Positions 5,010 through 11,126 of a stretch of DNA of 11,126 nt are shown here, in pieces. Made by a program: the position numbers and the translations under genes. The stretch's first letter is position 1. Each line of letters begins with the position of its first letter. Below the pieces are notes generated by a model, which saw only the letters and a program-made list of their open reading frames with translations, was not told the origin of the DNA and searched no databases. Origin of the DNA: Methanomicrobiales archaeon (GTDB lineage: Archaea; Halobacteriota; Methanomicrobia; Methanomicrobiales; Methanoculleaceae); NCBI GenBank assembly GCA_012510295.1, contig JAAZID010000123.1, positions 1-11,126 on the forward strand. The letters are read 5' to 3'.

Positions 5010-6833
5010 ATGACAGATTATATGAATATATTCAGAAATATCCACATATGGTTATGCGTGATCACGGTATCCGTCTTCATAGCGGCGCCGGTCTCTGCAA
5101 TCTACGACTTTGAGGGCATCCCTCTCAATACAGCGGCCCAGGGCGAGGTCCGAGGGGAGGTGCTCACCTTCGGGACATATGGGCTTGCCGCACCTCCCCT
5201 CGAGTGCACCTTCACCCTCCCGTCAAAGCCGGTATGGGCGCGGGTCTACACAGGAGTCTGGGGCGGCACCGAGCGCTACACCGGGTGGGAGGAGCTCAGC
5301 GTCAACAACGGCGTCCCGGTCCGTAGGGATCTCTTCGGGAAAGACGACCGGCACCCCGAGACCTACGTCTCGGGCTACGGTGTCTACTGGATCGCGCACG
5401 ACTGCACCGATCAGTTCCGGGGCGGCAAGAACACCGTCACCCTCACGACCAGCAGGGGCCAGCCTGAGAGCAGGATCGACGGGCGCGCCTACGCCATCTT
5501 CATCGTGGCCGTCGTCGAGGATGCCAAATCACCGCTCACGCGCTACTGGATCACAGAAGGGAACGAGAACCTCCACGGCGAGGGATGGTCCGGCACGAAC
5601 CCTACGCGCCACGATACGTGCGAGGTGATCTTCGAGAAGACGGGCGCAAAAGAAGGAACCGCCGCCGACCTGACCGTGGTTCTCCTCGCCTCGACGAAGG
5701 GACAGCCGGACTACATCCTCTTCAACGGTGAAGATCTGGGCGTTCCGGTAACGGATCTCTCGTTGTATCCGGAGGGGGCGCGGGATATCGGTAACGAGTG
5801 CGTCGGCGACGCGACCGGCGGTGCCGGGGTCGAGGCCCGGTACGTCGACGTCGAGACGTTCGACATCGGCCACCTCCTGAAAGAGACCAACCGCGTCGTC
5901 TTTGAGCGCGGGAGAGATCTCGACGGCGACGGCGAGATCAGCACCACCGGGTCGAAGCCCGAGGGCGAAGATTACATCCACCCCTGCTCCGCGATCCTCA
6001 CGGTGCAGCGGCCCGGGGCGTCTCCGGCACCAGACTTCTCCGTCGACAAACCCGTGGTGATAGGCGCCTACGCCGGCGAAGAAGCGACGATCCAGGCGAC
6101 GGTGAGGAACTACGGCGTACAGCCCGACGGGAAGATCAGGGCGATCTTTTCGGTCGATGGGAGCGTCGTCAAAACGGTTGAGGTCGAACCGGCGAGGTCC
6201 GGTATCCAGCAGGTCGAGACCGGTGTCACCCTCGCTGAAGGCCGGCATACCGTCATGGTCCGGGTCGATGTCGGCGACGACGCGGATCCGACGGACAACG
6301 AGGCATCGATGCAGCTGACGGTCGGCACAATCCCTGACCTCTCCGTCGCCATCGGGGCGCCGGTCCGGGGCGGGCTTGAAGCCGGGGCACAGGCCGCACC
6401 GACGCAACAGGCGCCTGCCCCGCTCTTTGCCCTGCTTGCGGGGCTCGTTCTCACCGCGTTCCTTATGATGCGCCCGCCCGGCCAGAAGATTACGATCGCA
6501 CTGATCGCAGGCGCGGGCATCATCGTCGTATCACTGCTGGTGATACCACCGGTGACCGCTGCGGGGTACCTGGACTATACCATCCCGGTCACGATCAAGA
6601 ACGGCGGCGGAAGCGACGTCGGTGCTTTTGACCTTACTATCTACCTGGACGGCGAGAAGGCGGCGGTCAAGCACGTCGATGGGATCGGTGCCAAGGCGAC
6701 GGTCACGATCGACGTCCCGCTCTACACGACAGCGGGGAAACACCGGCTCAGGGTGATCGCTGACGAAGGAGGCACGATCAAAGACTCGAACCGGGCAAAC
6801 AACGCGGTGGAGGGCGAGTATGTCTTCCCGTAG
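5010..6833 (+). CDS. Secreted DUF3344 protein with two CARDB-like domains separated by a membrane hairpin
   Basis: This 607-residue protein starts the rightward operon. A signal peptide spans 1-30 (cleavage near PVSA|IYDF). Residues 31-335 form a DUF3344-type region with a WARVYTGVWGG strand at 76-86, YAIFIVAVVED at 161-171 and YWITEGNENLHGEGW at 179-193. A calcium-loop-like DLDGDGEIS lies at 303-311. A CARDB-type adhesion/Ig-like domain covers about 341-438 (DADPTDNEAS near 424-433 is typical), followed by two hydrophobic segments (about 470-488 and 494-519) joined by a short polar loop, and a second CARDB-like domain from about 521 to 607 ending DSNRANNAVEGEY. Both CARDB domains would face outward. 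Function is unknown; a cell-surface binding or scaffold role is inferred from the domains and the neighbouring ABC transporter. The alternative start is ATG 5022 (residue 5). Its last 14 bases overlap the next gene. Confidence 0.85.
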   Translation: MTDYMNIFRNIHIWLCVITVSVFIAAPVSAIYDFEGIPLNTAAQGEVRGEVLTFGTYGLAAPPLECTFTLPSKPVWARVYTGVWGGTERYTGWEELSVNNGVPVRRDLFGKDDRHPETYVSGYGVYWIAHDCTDQFRGGKNTVTLTTSRGQPESRIDGRAYAIFIVAVVEDAKSPLTRYWITEGNENLHGEGWSGTNPTRHDTCEVIFEKTGAKEGTAADLTVVLLASTKGQPDYILFNGEDLGVPVTDLSLYPEGARDIGNECVGDATGGAGVEARYVDVETFDIGHLLKETNRVVFERGRDLDGDGEISTTGSKPEGEDYIHPCSAILTVQRPGASPAPDFSVDKPVVIGAYAGEEATIQATVRNYGVQPDGKIRAIFSVDGSVVKTVEVEPARSGIQQVETGVTLAEGRHTVMVRVDVGDDADPTDNEASMQLTVGTIPDLSVAIGAPVRGGLEAGAQAAPTQQAPAPLFALLAGLVLTAFLMMRPPGQKITIALIAGAGIIVVSLLVIPPVTAAGYLDYTIPVTIKNGGGSDVGAFDLTIYLDGEKAAVKHVDGIGAKATVTIDVPLYTTAGKHRLRVIADEGGTIKDSNRANNAVEGEYVFP

Positions 6834-7788
6834 GATCGTTATCGGGCTGATTCTACTGCTCGTCCTGGCAGTGCCCGTAGCAGCTACCTACGCCGGGGAC
6901 AAACCGCTCTCGATCGTATTTCACGACGAGTTCCGGGGGGACTACGTCTACACCGCCGGCAACAGTACCTACAGCGGAGCGATCAGTCCGGGGGAGCGGT
7001 ATACGGTTATGTTCGATCCTGAACTCCCGGCAGATGCAACTGTCCGCTACCAGCGCATGTACGTCTATTGGGTCTGGAGCAAACTCGATCAGAACGCAAT
7101 CTATCCGGTGCTCTCGCTCACCCGCACGGATACGGGCGAGCCCCTCGCCGAGGTCGACCGCTACACGGACTCCAAAGGGTTCGTCAGCCAGAACGACTTT
7201 TTTTCAGGGGTGGACATCTTTACGACGAGAGACCTCTCTCCCGGGAAGAACTCCTTTGAAGTCATCCTTGAGAACAACGCTACCGACAGCCGGACTTTCG
7301 TCGTCCAGGGGATCGGCCTGCTCGCCGTCTACGAGAGTCCCGGATCGCCGGAGGCGATCATCTGGGTGAGCGAGGGGGCGGACCTCCTCTATAGCAGTCA
7401 CGGGATCACCCCCACCATGGCGTCGAGCAGGATCGATTTTCCCGGGACGATCGACCGTTCCGGCCTTGAGTCGGCCGAGCTCTTCCTCGTCGCCCCTTCG
7501 GGTGGTTATACGCGGGAGAAGATCCCGGTGATCAACCGGCTCTTCTTCAACCGCGAGGGGACAAGCAGCATGCCCTCGTTCTTTGAAACAATCCTCTCGG
7601 CGCTCTTCCCGGGATCGAGCGGGAAGGAGTGGGTGAATGTCTTTGACTCCGATGAGGTGGTGCAGATCGGGATCGACCGGCGGGACGTGCTGCCCTACCT
7701 GCGGTCTGAAGGAAATTTTGCGCTGGTCCAGGACGAAAAAGACTACCTGATGCTGACGAACGCAGTTCTTCGGGCTGAACGGAGGTGA
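6820..7788 (+). CDS. Short secreted DUF3344-like protein
   Basis: This 322-residue protein has a signal peptide (MSSRRI, then a hydrophobic core to about 22, VPVAA) and one beta-rich domain with no second membrane segment, CARDB, PEGA or PGF tail, so it is predicted to be soluble outside the cell or held by partners. Its core follows the other DUF3344 proteins here: RMYVYWVWSK at 79-88 matches the WARVYTGVWGG/WARLYVTVYCG strand, GIGLLAVYESPGSPEAIIWV at 164-183 matches the AYAIFIVAVVED and VTLVVAYDDG strands and the WV/WI-x-E/Q-G motif (WVSEG, 182-186), and the end DRRDVLPYL matches DIGHLL/DVSDLL. ATG 6820 has GGAGG at 6809-6813, six bases away, inside the end of the previous gene, giving a 14-base overlap. 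Its TGA is embedded in the Shine-Dalgarno sequence of the ATPase gene, tying it closely to the transporter. I infer a partner or substrate of that ABC complex. Confidence 0.8.
   Translation: MSSRRIVIGLILLLVLAVPVAATYAGDKPLSIVFHDEFRGDYVYTAGNSTYSGAISPGERYTVMFDPELPADATVRYQRMYVYWVWSKLDQNAIYPVLSLTRTDTGEPLAEVDRYTDSKGFVSQNDFFSGVDIFTTRDLSPGKNSFEVILENNATDSRTFVVQGIGLLAVYESPGSPEAIIWVSEGADLLYSSHGITPTMASSRIDFPGTIDRSGLESAELFLVAPSGGYTREKIPVINRLFFNREGTSSMPSFFETILSALFPGSSGKEWVNVFDSDEVVQIGIDRRDVLPYLRSEGNFALVQDEKDYLMLTNAVLRAERR
7781..7788 (+). promoter_or_regulatory. Ribosome binding site of the ATPase gene, overlapping the previous stop codon
   Basis: GGAGGTGA is a full match to the archaeal Shine-Dalgarno consensus and lies four bases before ATG 7793. 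Its last three bases are the TGA stop of the short DUF3344 gene, so a ribosome ending there sits on the next start site, which favours coupled expression of the two. Confidence 0.8.
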
Positions 7789-7792
7789 GAGT

Positions 7793-8458
7793 ATGGAGAC
7801 CATCATCGAGACAAAGCACCTGGGCAAGGCGTACAATGACAGGGTAACCGCTCTTGCAGATGTGAACTTCGTCATCCGGAAGGGAGAATTTGTCGCACTT
7901 CTCGGGCGAAGCGGCAGCGGAAAGAGCACGCTCCTGCACATACTCGGCGGCCTCGACGCCCCGACATCGGGGGAGGTCTGGATCAACGGTAAAAGCATCG
8001 ATTTCAGCGACCGGAAGGCACTTATCGCCCTCCGGAGAGAGTCTATCGGGTTTATCTTCCAGAGTTTCAACCTCATCCCGGCCCTGACGGCGCGGGAGAA
8101 CATTGAGTACCCCCTCCTCTTCAACTATCACGACAGGGTCGCGAGGAGAGAGCGGGCAACCGACCTTCTCTCGCTCGTCGGCCTCGGAGACCGGGCGCAC
8201 CACTATCCCCGGGAGATGAGCGGCGGTGAGCAGCAACGGGTGGCGATCGCACGGGCCCTCATCGGAGACCCTCTCATCGTCCTGGCCGACGAACCTACAG
8301 GGAACCTGGACTCAAAGACGCGCGACGAGATCTTCAGCCTGATGCGACAGGTGAACCAGGAGCAGGAGACGACGTTTTTGATCGTCACCCATGAGCGCGA
8401 GCTCGGGAGACGGGCAGATCGCGCTATTGAGCTCCTCGACGGGAGGGTGGTATCGTGA
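7793..8458 (+). CDS. ABC transporter ATP-binding protein, LolD/MacB class
   Basis: This 221-residue ATPase has the size and motifs of the LolD/MacB/FtsE group: Walker A GRSGSGKST at 38-46, Q-loop FQSFNLIPALTARENIEYPL at 89-108 (the characteristic form of this group), signature MSGGEQQRV at 142-150, Walker B IVLADEPTGNLD at 162-173 and switch histidine H200. In this class ATP hydrolysis usually drives mechanical movement of extracytoplasmic domains rather than transport through a membrane channel. Its gene ends by a 4-base overlap (GTGA) with the permease gene, so the two form one transporter. Lying between DUF3344 genes, it probably acts on those surface proteins or with them. Whether it exports, extracts from the membrane, or transmits a signal cannot be told from sequence. 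Confidence 0.95.
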   Translation: METIIETKHLGKAYNDRVTALADVNFVIRKGEFVALLGRSGSGKSTLLHILGGLDAPTSGEVWINGKSIDFSDRKALIALRRESIGFIFQSFNLIPALTARENIEYPLLFNYHDRVARRERATDLLSLVGLGDRAHHYPREMSGGEQQRVAIARALIGDPLIVLADEPTGNLDSKTRDEIFSLMRQVNQEQETTFLIVTHERELGRRADRAIELLDGRVVS

Positions 8459-9678
8459 TCTTCGGAAGGTTGTTCGATTTCCTGAAGGTCTCGGCCCACC
8501 AGGTCGCGCGGAAGCGGATGCGCGTCTTTCTCACCGCCCTCGGCATCGCTATCGGCGTTGCAGCAGTCATCGGGACCGTCTCTCTCGGCGAAGGGGTCCG
8601 CTACCAGGCGGTGGAGGCGATCAAGGAGCAGTCCGACCTGACCCTCATTGAGGCGACCGCGGATATCCGCGGAGGCGCGATCCAGTTCATCACACCATCA
8701 AAGATCGATGAACTCGCCGCAGTCCAGCACGTGGAGGCGTCTTCGGCAGTGGTCCGGGAAGCGTATACCACGAAACGGCAGACTTACCTTGAGGTCGTGG
8801 GGATCGATCCCGGCGGGATCGAGGGTGTGATACGGCCGAAGTTCCTGAGGGGAGAGAACCTTGAGCCCGGCTCCCGGCAGGCGGTGCTCGGGCACGATGT
8901 CGCCGAGACGCTCCAGCGCTACGAAGGGGTCCGGTTCGGCGATACCATCCCGATCCTGATCCGGCGCTACGATGATGACGGCATGCCGGTCGATGAAGAG
9001 GTGCAGTTCACCCTGGTCGGCGTGCTCCAGGAGCGGGACGATGCGTTCGACCAGGTGATGCTGATCGACCGTAGGGTCGCGCAGGATCTGCGCGGGGATG
9101 AGGCGGCGTTCGACGGCGTCCTGATCCGGGTCGATCAGCCTGAGGAGGTCTTCAGCGTCGTGGACGACGTCAAGGCGCTCGGCCTCACCGCGAAGGGCGC
9201 GTTCCAGCAGATCGAGTCGGTGAACCAGCTGATGGATGTCGTCGTCCTCATCCTGGCGTTCTTTGCCGGGGTCTCCCTGATCGTGGGGGTGCTGATGATC
9301 GTCAACACGATGGTCACATCGGTCTTTGAACGGACGCGGGAGATCGGGATCACCATGGCCATCGGGGCCTCCCCGGCGGATGTTGTCTACCTCATCCTCG
9401 CCGAGTGTTTCTACATCGGCCTCATCGGGGGTGTGTTCGGCAATCTCCTGGGGATCGCATTCACGGGCGCGATCAACACGTTTGGAAAACCATTCATCAT
9501 CGCCCAGCTCGGCGATACGTTCTCCACGTTTGCCGAGGGTGACATCACCCTGATCACGCCCGAGATCCTCGCGATCGGGATGGTGATCGCGATCGCTCTC
9601 TCTCTGGTATCAGGCCTCTATCCGGCACTGAAGGCAGCGCACCTCAACCCGGTGACGGCGATACGAACGGGGGTGTAA
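8455..9678 (+). CDS. ABC transporter permease, MacB/FtsX family
   Basis: This 407-residue protein has the MacB layout: a first membrane helix at about 24-44 (VFLTALGIAIGVAAVIGTVS), a large extracytoplasmic domain at about 45-258 of the MacB periplasmic-core type, and three C-terminal helices at about 261-287, 312-341 and 370-392. FtsX-family hallmarks are FERTREIGITMAIGASPADV at 291-310 and GLYPALKAAHLNPVTAIR at 387-404. The start is GTG 8455 overlapping the ATPase TGA, with GGAGGGTGG at 8442-8450 just upstream. Bacterial MacB works with the adaptor MacA and TolC to cross an outer membrane; neither is encoded here and archaea lack that membrane. The flanking DUF3344 proteins may take the extracellular-partner role. 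An ordinary drug or peptide exporter, or a LolCDE-like release system, are alternatives. Confidence 0.93.
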   Translation: MIFGRLFDFLKVSAHQVARKRMRVFLTALGIAIGVAAVIGTVSLGEGVRYQAVEAIKEQSDLTLIEATADIRGGAIQFITPSKIDELAAVQHVEASSAVVREAYTTKRQTYLEVVGIDPGGIEGVIRPKFLRGENLEPGSRQAVLGHDVAETLQRYEGVRFGDTIPILIRRYDDDGMPVDEEVQFTLVGVLQERDDAFDQVMLIDRRVAQDLRGDEAAFDGVLIRVDQPEEVFSVVDDVKALGLTAKGAFQQIESVNQLMDVVVLILAFFAGVSLIVGVLMIVNTMVTSVFERTREIGITMAIGASPADVVYLILAECFYIGLIGGVFGNLLGIAFTGAINTFGKPFIIAQLGDTFSTFAEGDITLITPEILAIGMVIAIALSLVSGLYPALKAAHLNPVTAIRTGV

Positions 9679-9681
9679 GGT

Positions 9682-11126
9682 ATGAGAATTAAAAGATCAT
9701 ATATTGGAATTGCATTCATCATAACCCTGCTACTGGCCGTGGTGCCCGCACCTGCGGCGGCCGACCAGTACGTGGGCGGCATCCCGCTTGAGACCGTCAA
9801 AGAAGGCACCGTCTCCGGCGGGCTGTGGCACGACTCGTTCGTGGGAACCGCGCCGGTGCGTGAGGCAACGAAGCAGTATTCGCTTCCCGACTACACGGAG
9901 ATCAAGTGGGCGCGCCTCTACGTCACGGTCTACTGCGGTCACATGCAGAACAACTACGAGCACCGGGCGACCGTGAAGTTCAACGGCGGGTCGGGTATGC
10001 AGACGCTCGGCGTCGAGGAACTCAGAAAGCCGTACTCCTACCCCATATACGGCGGGGACGGGCCGGTCTGGGTGAACGACCATTGCAACCGGGTGACGAG
10101 CGATTACCTGATGTGGTACGACGTGACCAACCGGATCACCGCGAGGAATCCGGTCGCCGAGGTGATGGTGGACCAGCCGGAGGGGTATAAGGGAACCCTG
10201 GACGGGAGGATCAAGCTCGTCACGCTGGTCGTCGCCTACGACGACGGCGACGACGACGAGGTCTACTACTGGGTGAACCAGGGGCACGACGTCCATTCTT
10301 ACTACGTCGAGGATATCGGCGAGACCTACATCGGCGAGACGATCTTTGCAACCGAGGATCTCCCGGAGGATGATGAACGTATCCCCGCCGCCGAGTTCTC
10401 GGCCATCTACCTGGCAAGCAACGTAGGAGAGTTCGAGTTCAACGCCGAACCGCTCGACGCCAATCCTCCGCAGGGCGCCTACTCAGGCTACCAGATCTGG
10501 GACGTATCCGACCTCCTGGAGCCCGGGACGACGAGCACGTTCACCTACACCCGTGACCTCGGCGTCGCCGGAAGCGGCGGAAACTTCCTGGGTGCGTTCT
10601 TCAAGATCCCGCTCGCCCTCCTCTCGGTTCGCTATCCCGAGGAGGAGGTCGGGTCGATCCGGGTGACCTCGGTGCCGGCCGGCGCGACGATCTTCCTCGA
10701 CGACGAACCGACCCAGTGGACGACGAACACGACGATCCCCGGCATCCCCGCCGGCGACCACTCGGTCCGGGTTGAGGTGGATCGCTACCGCGTGCCCGAC
10801 GACCGGTGGGTCACGGTGACAAAAGGGGCGAACACAACAGCTCATTTTGACCTTGAGGCGATAACGGGGAGCATCGAGGTGACGAGCGAGCCGTCCGGGG
10901 CCTGGGTCTACCTCAACGGGGAGAACATGTCGGTCGCAACCCCGGCGACGCTGGAGAACCTGATCATCGGCGACTACACGGTCGAGGTGAGGACAGAGGA
11001 GCACGAAGACTACCGGACGGTTACGGTCAGCGAGGGTGAGACCACCTCCGTCAACTTCGACTTCACGACGTCCGGGGGCGGGGACGGCGGTTCCGACGGG
11101 GGAGTTCCCGATTACGGTTACACCGG
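9682..11126 (+). CDS. Secreted DUF3344 protein with two PEGA domains, C-terminus cut by window edge
   Basis: The visible 481 residues begin with a signal peptide (MRIKRS, hydrophobic to about 21, PAPAAA|D near 27). A DUF3344-type region covers about 28-318, with WARLYVTVYCGHM at 76-88, LVTLVVAYDDGD at 179-190, YYWVNQGHDVHSYYV at 195-209 and DVSDLLEPG at 274-282. An acidic run DDGDDDE lies at 187-193. Two PEGA repeats follow: GSIRVTSVPAGATIFLDD at 324-341 and GSIEVTSEPSGAWVYLNG at 396-413, each ending in a T-x-F/N-F-D strand near 390 and 460. A Gly/Ser/Asp-rich linker (GGGDGGSDGG, 465-474) begins before the edge, so a membrane anchor or PGF-CTERM tail may lie outside the window. It starts three bases after the permease stop; GGGGGTG (9669-9675) is a weak ribosome binding site. 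PEGA domains occur in S-layer-associated surface proteins. The role with the transporter is inferred. Confidence 0.85.
   Translation, partial: MRIKRSYIGIAFIITLLLAVVPAPAAADQYVGGIPLETVKEGTVSGGLWHDSFVGTAPVREATKQYSLPDYTEIKWARLYVTVYCGHMQNNYEHRATVKFNGGSGMQTLGVEELRKPYSYPIYGGDGPVWVNDHCNRVTSDYLMWYDVTNRITARNPVAEVMVDQPEGYKGTLDGRIKLVTLVVAYDDGDDDEVYYWVNQGHDVHSYYVEDIGETYIGETIFATEDLPEDDERIPAAEFSAIYLASNVGEFEFNAEPLDANPPQGAYSGYQIWDVSDLLEPGTTSTFTYTRDLGVAGSGGNFLGAFFKIPLALLSVRYPEEEVGSIRVTSVPAGATIFLDDEPTQWTTNTTIPGIPAGDHSVRVEVDRYRVPDDRWVTVTKGANTTAHFDLEAITGSIEVTSEPSGAWVYLNGENMSVATPATLENLIIGDYTVEVRTEEHEDYRTVTVSEGETTSVNFDFTTSGGGDGGSDGGVPDYGYT

Noticed and set aside
7204..8124. Minus-strand frames opposite the short DUF3344 gene and the LolD/MacB-type ATPase gene
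   Set aside because: They lie opposite two convincing genes with good ribosome binding sites and intact motifs; the antisense products resemble nothing.
10680..11065. Tandem PEGA coding repeats as a DNA repeat or mobile element
   Set aside because: The similarity is at protein level only, the DNA copies are divergent, and no terminal repeats or transposase are seen.

Overview
The window looks like GC-rich genomic DNA (about 60% by eye) from a methanogenic archaeon. The best guess is the Methanomicrobiales, with a Methanoculleus-like organism plausible. The reasons are three DUF3344-type secreted proteins (a family concentrated in methanogens), a methanogen-style CobN-like chelatase next to a BtuCDF/FecBCD-type ABC importer, a PGF-CTERM surface protein, CARDB and PEGA domains, strong GGAGGTG ribosome binding sites, and archaeal TATA-like boxes placed for leaderless or near-leaderless transcripts. 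The genus is inference, because no RNA gene or marker gene is present.

Layout: two divergent operons are separated by one AT-rich intergenic region (about 4629-5009). The leftward operon, in transcription order, encodes a small PGF-CTERM surface protein (4628-4161), a substrate-binding protein with an EF-hand-like loop just after its signal peptide (4164-2950), a FecCD/BtuC-type permease (2953-1892), its ATPase (1892-1116) and the N-terminal 366 residues of a CobN-like protein that runs off the left edge (1099-1). The first four genes overlap by 1-4 bases and the fifth follows after 16 bases, so this is one translationally coupled unit. It is most simply a metal-chelate (corrinoid, haem or other tetrapyrrole, or siderophore) uptake system feeding, or fed by, a chelatase/dechelatase-like enzyme.

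The rightward operon encodes a DUF3344-CARDB membrane protein (5010-6833), a short secreted DUF3344-like protein (6820-7788), a LolD/MacB-class ATPase (7793-8458), a MacB/FtsX-class permease (8455-9678) and a DUF3344-PEGA-PEGA protein cut by the right edge (9682-11126). Spacing is again tight (overlaps of 14 and 4 bases, gaps of 4 and 3). An ABC transporter of the MacB type embedded between three paralogous surface proteins is the most interesting unit here: it may be an undescribed cell-envelope machine in which DUF3344 proteins are the substrates or the extracellular partners of the transporter.

The intergenic region holds two good promoter candidates, a tandem 9-base repeat next to one of them, a 12-bp interrupted hairpin whose 3' arm contains a Shine-Dalgarno sequence, and a doubtful 61-codon reading frame behind it. 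No tRNA, rRNA, insertion sequence, CRISPR array or terminator was recognised.
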